Assembly: GCA_905210085.1 (NCBI GenBank)
Contig: CAJLVJ010000011.1
Coordinates: 1-46,938 of the forward strand
Source of the DNA: an uncultured Collinsella sp.
GTDB taxonomy: Bacteria; Actinomycetota; Coriobacteriia; Coriobacteriales; Coriobacteriaceae
Length of the DNA: 46,938 nt
Direction of reading: 5' to 3'
The first letter of the stretch is position 1. Every line of letters begins with the position of its first letter. A program made the translations under genes and the position numbers. Of this stretch, positions 35,533 to 44,416 are shown in pieces. The notes under the pieces are model-generated. The model had not been told where the DNA came from. It was given only the letters and a program-made list of their open reading frames with translations, and searched no databases.

Positions 35533-36915
35533 TTAGCGGGCTGTCGCTTTGGCTTGGGTGGCGCGATAGGTGCGTGCCGGGTGGCAAAGTAGCACCGCTA
35601 CGACCATAAAGAACGCCGTGGTGCCCAGGCTGATGGGGTAGACCATCATGATGTTCGCAAAGGTGCGGAAGTGCGGGAACACGCAGAACACCCAATAGAA
35701 GCGGATGCCGCAGACGCAGATCATGGTGATGAGGGCGGGCGTGAGCGAGATACCAAAGCCGCGCAGGTAGCCTGACATGTTTTCGTAGAACATGCTAAAG
35801 GCGTACGCCGGGAAGATCGAGCACACGCGGATATAGCCAATCGAGACGATGTTGGGATCGCTGTTGAACAGCGATAGGATCTCGCGCCCCAGACCGACAA
35901 TAACGATAATCGTGGTGAGTGCAACGATACCGCCTTCAACCAGGCAGACCTTGAGCGTTTTGGTGCAGCGGTCGATCTGGCGGGCACCGTGGTTTTGTCC
36001 CACAAAGGTGGTGCAAGCTTGGCTAAAACTGTTGAGCAGGTTGTAGCATACGTACTCCAGGCTCATGGCGGCGCTCGATGCCGCCATGACCTCGGTGCCC
36101 AGGCTGTTGATGGCGGATTGGATGATGATGTTGGCGACGGCAAAGACGGCGCTCTGGATGCCGGCGGGCAGGCCGATTTTGACGATGCGCTTGAGGGCGA
36201 CGGGGTCGATAGCCAGGTCGCGCGGGGTGACGCGGACGACGGAGTCGGTCTTGAGCAGGCGGATAAAGAGTGTAGCGGCGCTGACGGTGTAGGCGATGGC
36301 GGTGGCGATGGCGACGCCCGCGACGCCCCAGTGGAGTACGGGGACAAAGATGAGGTCCAGGCCAATGTTGAGGACGGTGGACACGGCAAGCGCCTGCAGC
36401 GGCATGCGGGTGATGCCGACGGAGCGGAAGATCGCGGCCTCAAAGTTGTAAAGCAAGATTGAGGGCATGCTGAGCAAAAAGACGCGTAGATAGAGTGAGG
36501 CGAGCGGCATGGTCTCGGCGGGAACGTTGAGCGCGGCGAGCATGGGCTCGGCAAAGATCTCGCCCAGCGCGATGACGACAAATCCCACAAGTGCCATTAA
36601 AATCGAGGTATGGACGGCGCGTTTGACCATGTTCTGATCATTGCGGCCGATAGCGTTGGCGATGACCACGTTGGAGCCAAGCGACATGCCAATAAACAGG
36701 TTGAGCATAAGACTGGTAAGCGGAACATTGGAGCCGACCGCCGCCATGGCGAGGGTTCCCTGGTCGCCCGAGAAGTTACCGATGATGACCGTGGCGATGA
36801 GGTTCGACAGCTGCTCCAAGATGCTCGTCGCGGCCACGGGGAAGGCGAACAGGGGAATATTGCGCCACAGCGAGCCGGTGGTCATGTCAATGTGCTTAGA
36901 TACGGTGTCAGCCAT
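35533..36915 (-). CDS. MATE-family multidrug/metabolite exporter
   Basis: The 460-residue protein has twelve predicted helices and MATE signatures: FPVAATSILEQLSNLIATVIIG, in helix 1-2, and GVAGVAIATAIAYTVSA, and the C-half counterpart VGQNHGARQIDR. Such proteins exchange Na+ or H+ for organic cations. ATG 36915 follows GAGAG. It is a single gene that converges on the LysR gene; the region upstream of its start contains a REP palindrome. Confidence 0.94.
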   Translation of the reverse strand: MADTVSKHIDMTTGSLWRNIPLFAFPVAATSILEQLSNLIATVIIGNFSGDQGTLAMAAVGSNVPLTSLMLNLFIGMSLGSNVVIANAIGRNDQNMVKRAVHTSILMALVGFVVIALGEIFAEPMLAALNVPAETMPLASLYLRVFLLSMPSILLYNFEAAIFRSVGITRMPLQALAVSTVLNIGLDLIFVPVLHWGVAGVAIATAIAYTVSAATLFIRLLKTDSVVRVTPRDLAIDPVALKRIVKIGLPAGIQSAVFAVANIIIQSAINSLGTEVMAASSAAMSLEYVCYNLLNSFSQACTTFVGQNHGARQIDRCTKTLKVCLVEGGIVALTTIIVIVGLGREILSLFNSDPNIVSIGYIRVCSIFPAYAFSMFYENMSGYLRGFGISLTPALITMICVCGIRFYWVFCVFPHFRTFANIMMVYPISLGTTAFFMVVAVLLCHPARTYRATQAKATAR

Positions 36916-36980
36916 ACGCTCTCAATCTCTAATATGCTCTTTCGTGCTTATTTGCGCAGATGATGATACTCCTAATCGAC

Positions 36981-37036
36981 TAGTCGTTGGGGACGTTCTT
37001 AAACGACTAGTCATTTAAGAACGTCCCCAATGACTA
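36981..37036. repeat. REP family A, best-preserved copy
   Basis: The 23-base arms 36981-37003 and 37014-37036 pair with one mismatch around a centre holding the palindrome GACTAGTC. It lies between the divergent MATE and RlmA-like genes. Confidence 0.85.
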
Positions 37037-37093
37037 GGTGGGGAAGGCGTGCGACAATGGTGAACGTTGTGTTGTTCGCGCTAAGGAGTTGCC

Positions 37094-37909
37094 ATGTTGT
37101 TGTGTCCCGTTTGCCATGAGCCGTTGGTGGACGATGAGCGCGGTGCTGCGTGCGCGGGCGGACACCGGTTTGACCGTGCTCGCGAGGGCTATCTATATCT
37201 GCTGCGCTCGTCCAAGAGCGGCGACTCCATGGGCGATCCCAAATCGCAGGCACGCAGCCGTCGCGACTTTCTAAACCGCGGTTACTATGCGCCGTTGCGC
37301 GATGCGATGGTCGAGCTGGTGCGCGAACGAGCTCAGCGGTGCGCGGCTACGTCGGACAAGCCGCTGGCCTTGCTCGACATTTGCTGCGGCGAGGGCTATT
37401 ACACGAGTGCCATGGGCGCGATGCCGGGCGTGGATGCTTACGGGTTCGACTTGGGCAAAGAGATGGTGCGCCTGGCTGCCAAGCGCGGCGATGCGACCTA
37501 CTTCGTGGCCAACATGAAGGATATCCCCGTGGCCGATGGCGCCTTCGATATGGTGACCGAGCTCTTTGCTCCCTTTAACGAGCGCGAGTTTGCCCGCGTG
37601 TTGGCGCCCGAGGGCTCGCTCTACACCGTGGTGCCGGGTGCCCGTCATCTGTTTGGGCTCAAGGAGGTACTCTACGACACGCCGTACCTTAACGATGAGA
37701 AGCTGCCGAAGACTACCGAGCTCGAGTTGGTCGGAACGCGGCGGGTGTCTGCGAACATTACGCTCCAGACCCAGGCCGACATCGAGGCGGTGTTCCAGAT
37801 GACGCCATACTACTACCGCACGCGCCCTGCCGACAAAGAGCGCCTGGCAAACTTGGACACGCTCCAAACCGATATAGACTTCATCATCGCCGAGTACCGC
37901 CACAGCTAA
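37094..37909 (+). CDS. RlmA-like rRNA methyltransferase
   Basis: The 271-residue protein has an N-terminal zinc finger (Cys4, Cys7, Cys20, His24) followed by HRFDRAREGYLYLL, and a class I methyltransferase core LLDICCGEGYYTSAM (about 92-106) that binds SAM. This is the RlmA(I)/(II) layout; those enzymes methylate G745 or G748 of 23S rRNA. FNEREFARVLAPEGSLYTV and the C-terminal DIDFIIAEY fit. ATG 37094 has AAGGAG five bases upstream. Base specificity cannot be told. Confidence 0.9.
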   Translation: MLLCPVCHEPLVDDERGAACAGGHRFDRAREGYLYLLRSSKSGDSMGDPKSQARSRRDFLNRGYYAPLRDAMVELVRERAQRCAATSDKPLALLDICCGEGYYTSAMGAMPGVDAYGFDLGKEMVRLAAKRGDATYFVANMKDIPVADGAFDMVTELFAPFNEREFARVLAPEGSLYTVVPGARHLFGLKEVLYDTPYLNDEKLPKTTELELVGTRRVSANITLQTQADIEAVFQMTPYYYRTRPADKERLANLDTLQTDIDFIIAEYRHS

Positions 37910-37910
37910 C

Positions 37911-37950
37911 AACCTACCAAAAAGGGACAGGTTTATTTTGGTAGGTTTTA
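37911..37950 (+). terminator. Hairpin after the RlmA-like gene
   Basis: AACCTACCAAAA (37911-37922) and TTTTGGTAGGTT (37936-37947) are perfect inverses, starting just after the stop codon. The loop contains AGGGACAGG, also seen in the 16060 hairpin. Confidence 0.7.
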
Positions 37951-37963
37951 TCTGGGCAAACGT

Positions 37964-38002
37964 AAAGGGCCGACCGCGGAGATGCGCGATCGGCCCTTTT
38001 TA
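37964..38002. terminator. Bidirectional terminator
   Basis: AAAGGGCCGA (37964-37973) pairs with TCGGCCCTTT (37990-37999) and is followed by TT. It can serve both the RlmA-like gene and the converging small membrane protein gene. Confidence 0.85.
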
Positions 38003-38047
38003 TTGGCGTATATACCAGAGTCGCTGAGCGATTGACACGGATGCGGC

Positions 38048-38452
38048 TTAGCTCAAACGGTCCATGCCCTCTTTCTTGACGCGGTTGGCGAGTACAAAGT
38101 AGATAATGCTGACAATCAGGCCGGTAAAATCGGGGATGCTTGAGCCGGTCCCACCCAAGAGGGGCAGGGAGAGGAGCAGACTGATGACCGAACATGCTAG
38201 GCAGACGATGGACCAGATCCAGACAACGCCAGCCTTGGCGGGATTATTTGCCGCGCGGATGCCAAAGACAGCGGTCACAATTTCGACGACGCCCAATACG
38301 ATGACGACGACGCAAGAGACGATCATGGCGCTCGTGATATCGCCTGCCGCGCTGCCTGCAAAGAGCGCTGTAGCACCCATGCCTGCGCTTAGAATGCCGA
38401 CGACAAAGAAGAGGAACGATAGGATTTTGAGTAATTTACAGGCGTTGCTCAT
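38048..38452 (-). CDS. Small four-helix membrane protein, paralogue A
   Basis: The 134-residue protein has four hydrophobic segments and the conserved stretch IRAANNPAKAGVVWIWSIVC, then a basic end ANRVKKEG. It is clearly related to the product of 39771-40169, and the two flank a LysR gene. The function is unknown. ATG 38452 has AAAGGA seven bases upstream; a longer frame from 38632 runs through the LysR promoter and is rejected. A terminator follows. Confidence 0.8.
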   Translation of the reverse strand: MSNACKLLKILSFLFFVVGILSAGMGATALFAGSAAGDITSAMIVSCVVVIVLGVVEIVTAVFGIRAANNPAKAGVVWIWSIVCLACSVISLLLSLPLLGGTGSSIPDFTGLIVSIIYFVLANRVKKEGMDRLS

Positions 38453-38645
38453 GGCTGGTCCTTTCGAAGTGGACATGACGTATTTGATGCGCACGCATGA
38501 CGCATGTCGCGAAGCATATTGTAATTCAACAAGGTGCTGTGCACGTTCATCTAATAGTTGAACGCTCCGCTCGCGACAGGGACGGCACTTGCACTGTGCT
38601 AGCTTTTTGTTTAACTGGATTAAACTGTGCATTTTTTAGGGGCGA

Positions 38646-39584
38646 ATGGTGAATATCAAGCAGGTCGGCTATTTTGTCGCCGTATTCGAGACGAAGAGTT
38701 TTACTGCTGCGGCGCACCAGCGCCACGTGACTGTTCAGGCCATTTCCAAGTCAATTAGCGAGCTCGAGCAGTTTTTTAACGTTCAGTTTTTTGAGCGTGG
38801 GAGTAGCGGTGTCAGGCCGACTCAGGCCGGTCGCAGCTTTTATGCCAAGGCTCGCCCCGCCGTCGAAGCATATCGTGAGGTTGAAAACTTTGACCCGTCT
38901 GGATGCGACCTGACCGTCTCGTCGGCCTCTGGTCCTCAAGCGATGCCGGAACTCTCGATTGGCCTGTGCGCCCCCGCATTCGATAACGAGGATAAGCTAT
39001 ATAAGGGGCTATCTGCGCTTATCATGCGTGGTGTGCGCGTGCGGGTGAAGTTTTGCACTGTGCATCCCGGAGTTGCCCAGCAGGAGCTCGAGCAGGGCGA
39101 CCTCGATGCCTTGCTTACGGTGGGTACATATGACAATACCAATGATGACTGCGAGCAGCTGGGAACCCTACCCACGGGTATTTTCGTCGCCGCCGACCAT
39201 CCGCTCGGCAAGAGGCCCTTTGTGACTGTGGCTGATCTGAGCTCCTATCCGGTGGGACAGTCGACTGCGTTCGATAGCTTTAACAACTCGATTTTTTGGC
39301 AGTACAAAAGCCGTGATGTCCTAGGTGAGACGCGCGTTATCGATAGCCCCGCTCAAGTTGGGGCGTTTTTGGCGGCCGAGCGCGGCTATTTCTTAAATGC
39401 CATTCTTCCCGTTCCCGGTCAGGTCGCTAGTGGGTTTGAGATTGTTCCCATTGTGGGCGAAGGGGCCCTGACGGTTCCGGTGTGTTTAGTTTCCCTTAAA
39501 GATGAAAAGTCCCAAGCTTATCACGTCGTAGAGAACTACTTGATTCGCATGGTGGGCTGTACCAACGGGTCTGCTACTCGCTAG
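38646..39584 (+). CDS. LysR-type transcriptional regulator
   Basis: The 312-residue protein starts with a LysR winged helix (QVGYFVAVFETKSFTAAAHQ and VQAISKSISELEQFF) and continues with a periplasmic-binding-like effector domain, of which GDLDALLTVGTYD and IFVAADHPLGKR are recognisable. Either ATG 38646 or GTG 38649 could start it: AGGGG lies close by. It diverges from paralogue A and precedes a terminator and paralogue B, so it probably regulates one or both small membrane proteins. Confidence 0.88.
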   Translation: MVNIKQVGYFVAVFETKSFTAAAHQRHVTVQAISKSISELEQFFNVQFFERGSSGVRPTQAGRSFYAKARPAVEAYREVENFDPSGCDLTVSSASGPQAMPELSIGLCAPAFDNEDKLYKGLSALIMRGVRVRVKFCTVHPGVAQQELEQGDLDALLTVGTYDNTNDDCEQLGTLPTGIFVAADHPLGKRPFVTVADLSSYPVGQSTAFDSFNNSIFWQYKSRDVLGETRVIDSPAQVGAFLAAERGYFLNAILPVPGQVASGFEIVPIVGEGALTVPVCLVSLKDEKSQAYHVVENYLIRMVGCTNGSATR

Positions 39585-39690
39585 CACATCCGTTGACGCG
39601 CTTGCCGCTGTCGGCTCGGTTGTCTGGCGTTATGCTGTCGATTATGCCGTGCCGTGGCAATCGAATGAATGCAAAGACTATCCACAGCAA

Positions 39691-39735
39691 GCCGCCCTCC
39701 GTTTCTTGTTTGCTCGAGAAACGGAGGGCGGCTTT
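39691..39735. terminator. Strong hairpin terminator
   Basis: GCCGCCCTCCGTTTC (39691-39705) and GAAACGGAGGGCGGC (39718-39732) are perfect 15-base inverses, followed by TTT. It separates the LysR gene from the converging paralogue B. Confidence 0.85.
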
Positions 39736-39770
39736 CATATACGGTGCTCTGTGCAGGTGGGTCAGATACC

Positions 39771-40169
39771 CTAGCCCAGGCGCTCCTGGCTTTCCTTTTT
39801 AACGCGGTTGGCGAAAACGAAGTACACGGCACTTACGACCACGGCGGTGACATCGGTGGCGCTGGTGCCGACTCCGCCCAAGAAGGGCTCGGAAAGCAGC
39901 AGGCTCACAACGGCGCAAACCAGGCAAATGATAGCCCAGACCCAAACGACACCAATCTTGCTGGGGTTATTTGAGGCGCGGATGCCCAGCACGGCAGCGA
40001 TGATTTCGACGATGCCCATCACGATGACGACAACGCTGTAAACCGAGAGATCACCGCTGGCGTCGCCCGAAGCCGCGGTGAGTGCCAACGCGCCCGCGGC
40101 GATGCTAAAAATACCTCCCAATAGATAAATGATGGACATGACCTTTAGGACTTTACGGTTGTTGCTCAT
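39771..40169 (-). CDS. Small four-helix membrane protein, paralogue B
   Basis: The 132-residue protein shares its fold pattern and motif IRASNNPSKIGVVWVWAIIC with paralogue A, and also the end FANRVKKES. Four transmembrane helices are predicted by hydrophobicity. ATG 40169 has AAAGGA seven bases upstream. It is downstream of the double-Cache channel gene on the same strand, 60 bases away, so co-transcription is possible. Function unknown. Confidence 0.8.
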   Translation of the reverse strand: MSNNRKVLKVMSIIYLLGGIFSIAAGALALTAASGDASGDLSVYSVVVIVMGIVEIIAAVLGIRASNNPSKIGVVWVWAIICLVCAVVSLLLSEPFLGGVGTSATDVTAVVVSAVYFVFANRVKKESQERLG

Positions 40170-40229
40170 GTTCAGTTCCTTTCCCTGGAGCCTTAATGGC
40201 ACCGTGCGGGTGTTGCCCGGTGCCATGAA

Positions 40230-43200
40230 TTACTGATTGGTAGGTTCGTTACCCAGGTCTTGCGAGGCAAGTTTCTGTTCTTCGCTAAACTCGTCCGCTT
40301 CGGCGAGTTCTTCGGCGGTAGCTTCCCTTGGAGCGGCCTCGTCGGCATCGCAATGATCGAAAACGAGTTGATAGGGGGCGATGTCGCGGCGGGAAAGCAT
40401 GAGCTTTACCTCACGGCGCAAAGAACGCATGACGCTGCCGCGATCGGTCTCCTTGCAGGTGGCGACAACGCGAATGGTCATAGCGGTGCTGCTAAGGTCG
40501 ACCACGCCCTTGTAGAAGGGGCCATCGATAATGGCGGGAACGCGGTCATGCACGCTTTTGAGCTCGTCTTTAAGCATCTTTTCGACATAGGGTAGAGATT
40601 CTCCCACCGGGATGGTGATATCTATGCTGGCGTAAGAATTAAGTTTTGTCATGTTGGTGACATTCGAAATCGAGCTGTTGCGTAGGAGCAGGACATTGCC
40701 GTTGCCGTCATTGATCTTTGTGGTTCGCACACCAATCTCCATAACGGTGCCGGTATTGCCGCCAACCGAGATGACGTCTCCAACGCGGAACTCGCCTTCA
40801 AAGATAATAAAGAGCCCGCATAAGATATCCGTGATGAGGTCTTTGGCTCCAAAGGAGACGGCGAGCGTGATGATACCTGCCGAGGCTAAAAGCGTTGCGG
40901 TATCGACACCCAAAACGCCGAGGCACCAATAGAGCATAGCGATGAGAGTTCCGTATTTTGTCAGGCTCGAGAGAAGTCGGCATATCGTCTCGCCGCGCGC
41001 TCCAAGCACATTGGACAACATGCGAAGAAGCGCCTGCGCGATTGCGCACACTGTGAGAGCCACACAGGCGTACATGATCGAAGCGGTGAGCGCGAATATG
41101 TTGAGACCGTGCTGCCAGTCGTTGCCCAGGATATAGGTAAATACCGAACGCGGACCAAACAGAGCGTCTTTAAACAAGACGGCCAAAAAGACGATAAACA
41201 CCGCGATGCCGGTAAACCATTTAAGGACTGTGCCGAGTTTTTGCTCGGGGGTTTTGTCCTCCCATTTAAAGGAGATGTTGAGCCATCGGCTAATGGCGCT
41301 TTCGCTGTGTTTGACACGGCCGTCGGACGTCGTGACGGTGATGTTGTGCCGTCTTGTCGCGAAATCGCCTTCGTGCTTCGAACGCTTTTCTTCGACTTTT
41401 ATGGTGTCGAGCGTCAGCAACGGGTAGATAAGGGCAAAGCAAATGGCGGCGATGATTCCGGTTGCGATTGTGAGCGGAACGCGCTGGTGCATAAAGGAGT
41501 CTTCGGGTGCCGCGACGTAAACGTAATAGTCGCCAGTCTCCAAGCAGGAGGCGTAGAGTTTCTGGTTGTCGATGTAGACGAAGTCGCTAAAACCGTCTGC
41601 AAGCTGCTCGTCAGTCAGTCCTATTTCGGATGCTTTTTTCCCCAAAAGAAGGTCGTTGGGATGATATGCGACGGTACCGTCTTTTTTCTCGATTGCAAAG
41701 GCGAAGCCTCCGGCGCCCGCCTTGATGCCATCGAGTACCGCGTCGATTTTGGTACTCTTGAGCATTTCTTCTAAGCGCATGGGGCGCACGGCAATCTGCA
41801 CGATTCCGTCTGCAATGCCATCCTGATCGTAGAGTGCGACTCCGATGTACTGATATGTCTCGCCGGTGGTTCTGTTGATAGAGAGAGGCTGTATATATTC
41901 ATCCTTGCCGCCCAAAAGCGAGCGGAACTCGTAAGAGGAGTCACCGTACTTGGTCGAAAGGCTGTAGGATCGCTGCGACGTGCTCGAGCTCGTCATATTG
42001 CCGTCGCCGTCGTAGAGATAAATTGACTCGATGTTGAGCGTGTTTGCCATGCTGTGCAGGTCGGCTCGCGTGGCGAGCTCTGGATTGTGCTCAACGATGT
42101 AGGCGATAATGTGGCAGGCGGTGGCATAGTGCTCGCTATACTGCCTCGTAAGTTCATCCTCGCGCAGCGCATTATTTTTGAGCGTTTGATCAATCTGCTC
42201 TAAGCGCTCCCGATTGACCGTCGCCTGGCTCGAAAGGGCAAAGAGCGTTTGCATATAGAAGGTTACTGCCAAAAGTAAGACGAGTCCTGCAATGGACAAG
42301 GCTGTTGCGCGCCTGCCCACGGAGGGGCTAAACCGAAGGCTGCGACCGATCTTGACGTATTCGTGATGGTCGTGGTCGTCATGTTCGTCATCCGCTAGGA
42401 CAAACAGGTCATAGAGTGCCACGGCGGCGACGACTGCGATGAAGGCAAAGAGGATGACGCCCACGGTGATGTTGCGCGCGGAGGCAGTATCGCTTTCGGG
42501 AATGGCGAGAATGTAATAGGTGTCATCGACCAACTTGACGCGACAATACAGGCTTGTGTTTTTGACGGAAGTGATGAATGTCTTGCCGTCTTCAAGATTG
42601 CCCACGTCGATGCCGTTGTCGAGTGCATCGGTACCTATCATGTTCTGATCGGGATGGTAGGTGATCAGGTGTGTTTTTGCCGATACGGCGAGGACATATC
42701 CGTGACTGCCGAGCGAGATGTTCTTGAGCATGCTTTCGGCCGAGCCGGTGTCCTTGACAAGGGCGTGCAGCTCTTGGGGATTTTGCTCTACGACGACCAT
42801 GGTGTCGTCATCGATTTTGGCGGCATAGTATCGCATGAGCCAGTCTTGATCGGGAAGATCGACCTCAACTGGATCGGAGGGCTTGCCGGTCTCGAAGCAC
42901 TGACGTAGCTGGTTGAAGCGGGCGCGGCTAAAATCGGCTTTGGTGTCAACCGCTTTGGCGATGATGGAACCGTCACGTCGGGCAATGAGAACGTTATCGA
43001 CCTTGAGCAGGTCCTTGAACTCGGCCATTTTGGCATCGGTCGCTTCATAACCGGCATCGTTGGCTGCCATAAATGCGATGCTTGCGGCACGCGTGCGATA
43101 CAAGTCATCAAATGTTTGGGTGTTGTCTTTTGTTTCCGACTGGGCCGTTTTAACGAGATCGGGGAGTTCGGCGGCAACGCGATCGAATTCTAAAGCGTAT

Positions 43201-43313
43201 TCCTCTTGCGATAGACGCGTTTGCATCGAGGCGAGTAGGAGTCCCATCGCTAACGCGCAGACGGCTACGGCAATGGCAAGCGCCACGGACTTCTTTTTTA
43301 GTCGCTTGGACAT
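40230..43313 (-). CDS. MscS-family channel with two extracytoplasmic Cache-like sensor domains
   Basis: The 1,027-residue protein has an unusual order. Helix 1 (10-30) leads to a Cache-like domain (about 35-280, with YAAKIDDDTMVVVEQNP and YHPDQNMIGTD). Helix 2 (287-306) is followed by a His/Asp-rich stretch (308-319) and helix 3 (345-363), a second Cache-like domain (about 365-610, with YLYDGDGNMT and YHPNDLLLGKK), and helix 4 (614-634). After a cytoplasmic segment come MscS helices from about 700, the pore helix near 810-842 (AGIITLAVSFGAKDLITDIL) and the beta domain (EFRVGDVISVGG). Cache domains normally sit on chemoreceptors and kinases. This looks like a ligand-gated or ligand-tuned MscS channel. 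It is 12 bases from a solute-binding lipoprotein gene. Confidence 0.85.
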   Translation of the reverse strand: MSKRLKKKSVALAIAVAVCALAMGLLLASMQTRLSQEEYALEFDRVAAELPDLVKTAQSETKDNTQTFDDLYRTRAASIAFMAANDAGYEATDAKMAEFKDLLKVDNVLIARRDGSIIAKAVDTKADFSRARFNQLRQCFETGKPSDPVEVDLPDQDWLMRYYAAKIDDDTMVVVEQNPQELHALVKDTGSAESMLKNISLGSHGYVLAVSAKTHLITYHPDQNMIGTDALDNGIDVGNLEDGKTFITSVKNTSLYCRVKLVDDTYYILAIPESDTASARNITVGVILFAFIAVVAAVALYDLFVLADDEHDDHDHHEYVKIGRSLRFSPSVGRRATALSIAGLVLLLAVTFYMQTLFALSSQATVNRERLEQIDQTLKNNALREDELTRQYSEHYATACHIIAYIVEHNPELATRADLHSMANTLNIESIYLYDGDGNMTSSSTSQRSYSLSTKYGDSSYEFRSLLGGKDEYIQPLSINRTTGETYQYIGVALYDQDGIADGIVQIAVRPMRLEEMLKSTKIDAVLDGIKAGAGGFAFAIEKKDGTVAYHPNDLLLGKKASEIGLTDEQLADGFSDFVYIDNQKLYASCLETGDYYVYVAAPEDSFMHQRVPLTIATGIIAAICFALIYPLLTLDTIKVEEKRSKHEGDFATRRHNITVTTSDGRVKHSESAISRWLNISFKWEDKTPEQKLGTVLKWFTGIAVFIVFLAVLFKDALFGPRSVFTYILGNDWQHGLNIFALTASIMYACVALTVCAIAQALLRMLSNVLGARGETICRLLSSLTKYGTLIAMLYWCLGVLGVDTATLLASAGIITLAVSFGAKDLITDILCGLFIIFEGEFRVGDVISVGGNTGTVMEIGVRTTKINDGNGNVLLLRNSSISNVTNMTKLNSYASIDITIPVGESLPYVEKMLKDELKSVHDRVPAIIDGPFYKGVVDLSSTAMTIRVVATCKETDRGSVMRSLRREVKLMLSRRDIAPYQLVFDHCDADEAAPREATAEELAEADEFSEEQKLASQDLGNEPTNQ

Positions 43314-43325
43314 GGGTGGACTTCC

Positions 43326-44165
43326 TTAGTTCCATTTCTCGATGAGCGTATCGATTGTTTTGTCTTTGAGCATTGAGCGTACTTCGGCGGCAACCTTGGG
43401 TGAAAGCTCAGAGCCCTTCTGCGTTGCGACGGCGTAGCGCTGTGGGTTGATGCCAAAATCGGGCAGGACGGTGCGCTCGTCATCGAGATAGGTTTTGGCA
43501 ATTGCGCCATCGGTCGCCATGGCGTCGACGTCGCCGGCTTCCAATGCGCGGGAAAGCTCAGCGTAGCTTGCATATTGGCTCAGATGCCATGTGTCGTAGT
43601 CAATGTTGCCGCTCTTGGCATCCTGCTGCTGGGGGATGCCGTCCGAAAGCCCCAGTTCCAAAAACTTCGCGGCAAGTTGAGGTGCAGCGTTTGTTCCGGA
43701 TACCGTGCCAATTGTTCCGCCCTTAAGCTGGGAGAAGGATTGGATGAGCGATGTATTTTCGACAACAAGAATTACCGAGTCGGTGTAATAGGCGGCAGAG
43801 AAGTCAAACAGCTTTTTGCGTTCGTCGCTTATCGAGTAGCACGCGATCAGGCAATCGACTTTTTCCGACGAAAGCATTTCTTCGCGTGTCTCGGGCGTTA
43901 CGGATGTAAACGAACAGCCTCCATAGCCAAGACGGTTTGCCAACTCGTTGGCGAGGTCGATTTCGAATCCGTAGTATTTGCCGTTGTTGGGATTACGCTC
44001 GCTAAACCCGACGATATCCGAGCGAACGCCTACGTTCAGCCTGGCCTTGCCGGACATGTCGGAATTACTGTTCGAGCAGGCTGGCAGTACCACAGCTGCC
44101 AGTGTGGCTCCGGCTGCCGAGATTGCTAACCGGCAGGCCTTTCGGCGTGTGACTGAATGGTCCAT
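43326..44165 (-). CDS. Solute-binding lipoprotein (PBPb, amino-acid-ABC type)
   Basis: The 279-residue protein has a signal with twin Arg (TRRKACRLAIS, residues 6-16) and a lipobox LPAC (Cys30). The mature part is a class 3 periplasmic binding fold: LNVGVRSDIVGFSE, YYGFEIDLANELANRLG, DCLIACYSISDERKKLFDFS, GTIGTVSGTNA. Such proteins bind amino acids. There is no permease or ATPase gene beside it; instead the double-Cache MscS channel gene follows after 12 bases, so it may deliver a ligand signal to that protein. ATG 44165 has GAGGA six bases upstream, better than ATG 44171. Confidence 0.88.
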   Translation of the reverse strand: MDHSVTRRKACRLAISAAGATLAAVVLPACSNSNSDMSGKARLNVGVRSDIVGFSERNPNNGKYYGFEIDLANELANRLGYGGCSFTSVTPETREEMLSSEKVDCLIACYSISDERKKLFDFSAAYYTDSVILVVENTSLIQSFSQLKGGTIGTVSGTNAAPQLAAKFLELGLSDGIPQQQDAKSGNIDYDTWHLSQYASYAELSRALEAGDVDAMATDGAIAKTYLDDERTVLPDFGINPQRYAVATQKGSELSPKVAAEVRSMLKDKTIDTLIEKWN

Positions 44166-44416
44166 TTGCATTCCTCACGACGAATGTTCAGTCCTTTAAT
44201 GATACGGACGGGCAAGTATGGAACAGCCGCGAAGCGGTGGGTAAACGCAGGGTTGAGGTGGAGGGCAATCCTGACGGGATTTGGTGCTTTACCGCTAAAT
44301 AGATGCCCGCATTCTGCAATGGGCGGTGGGTCTTGTCGCATGTGGGACAATAGCGGACGGTTGGGTGCTGGCATAAACGGCGCTCACGTATTCGTTTTGC
44401 TTGCTAAGGAGTACCC

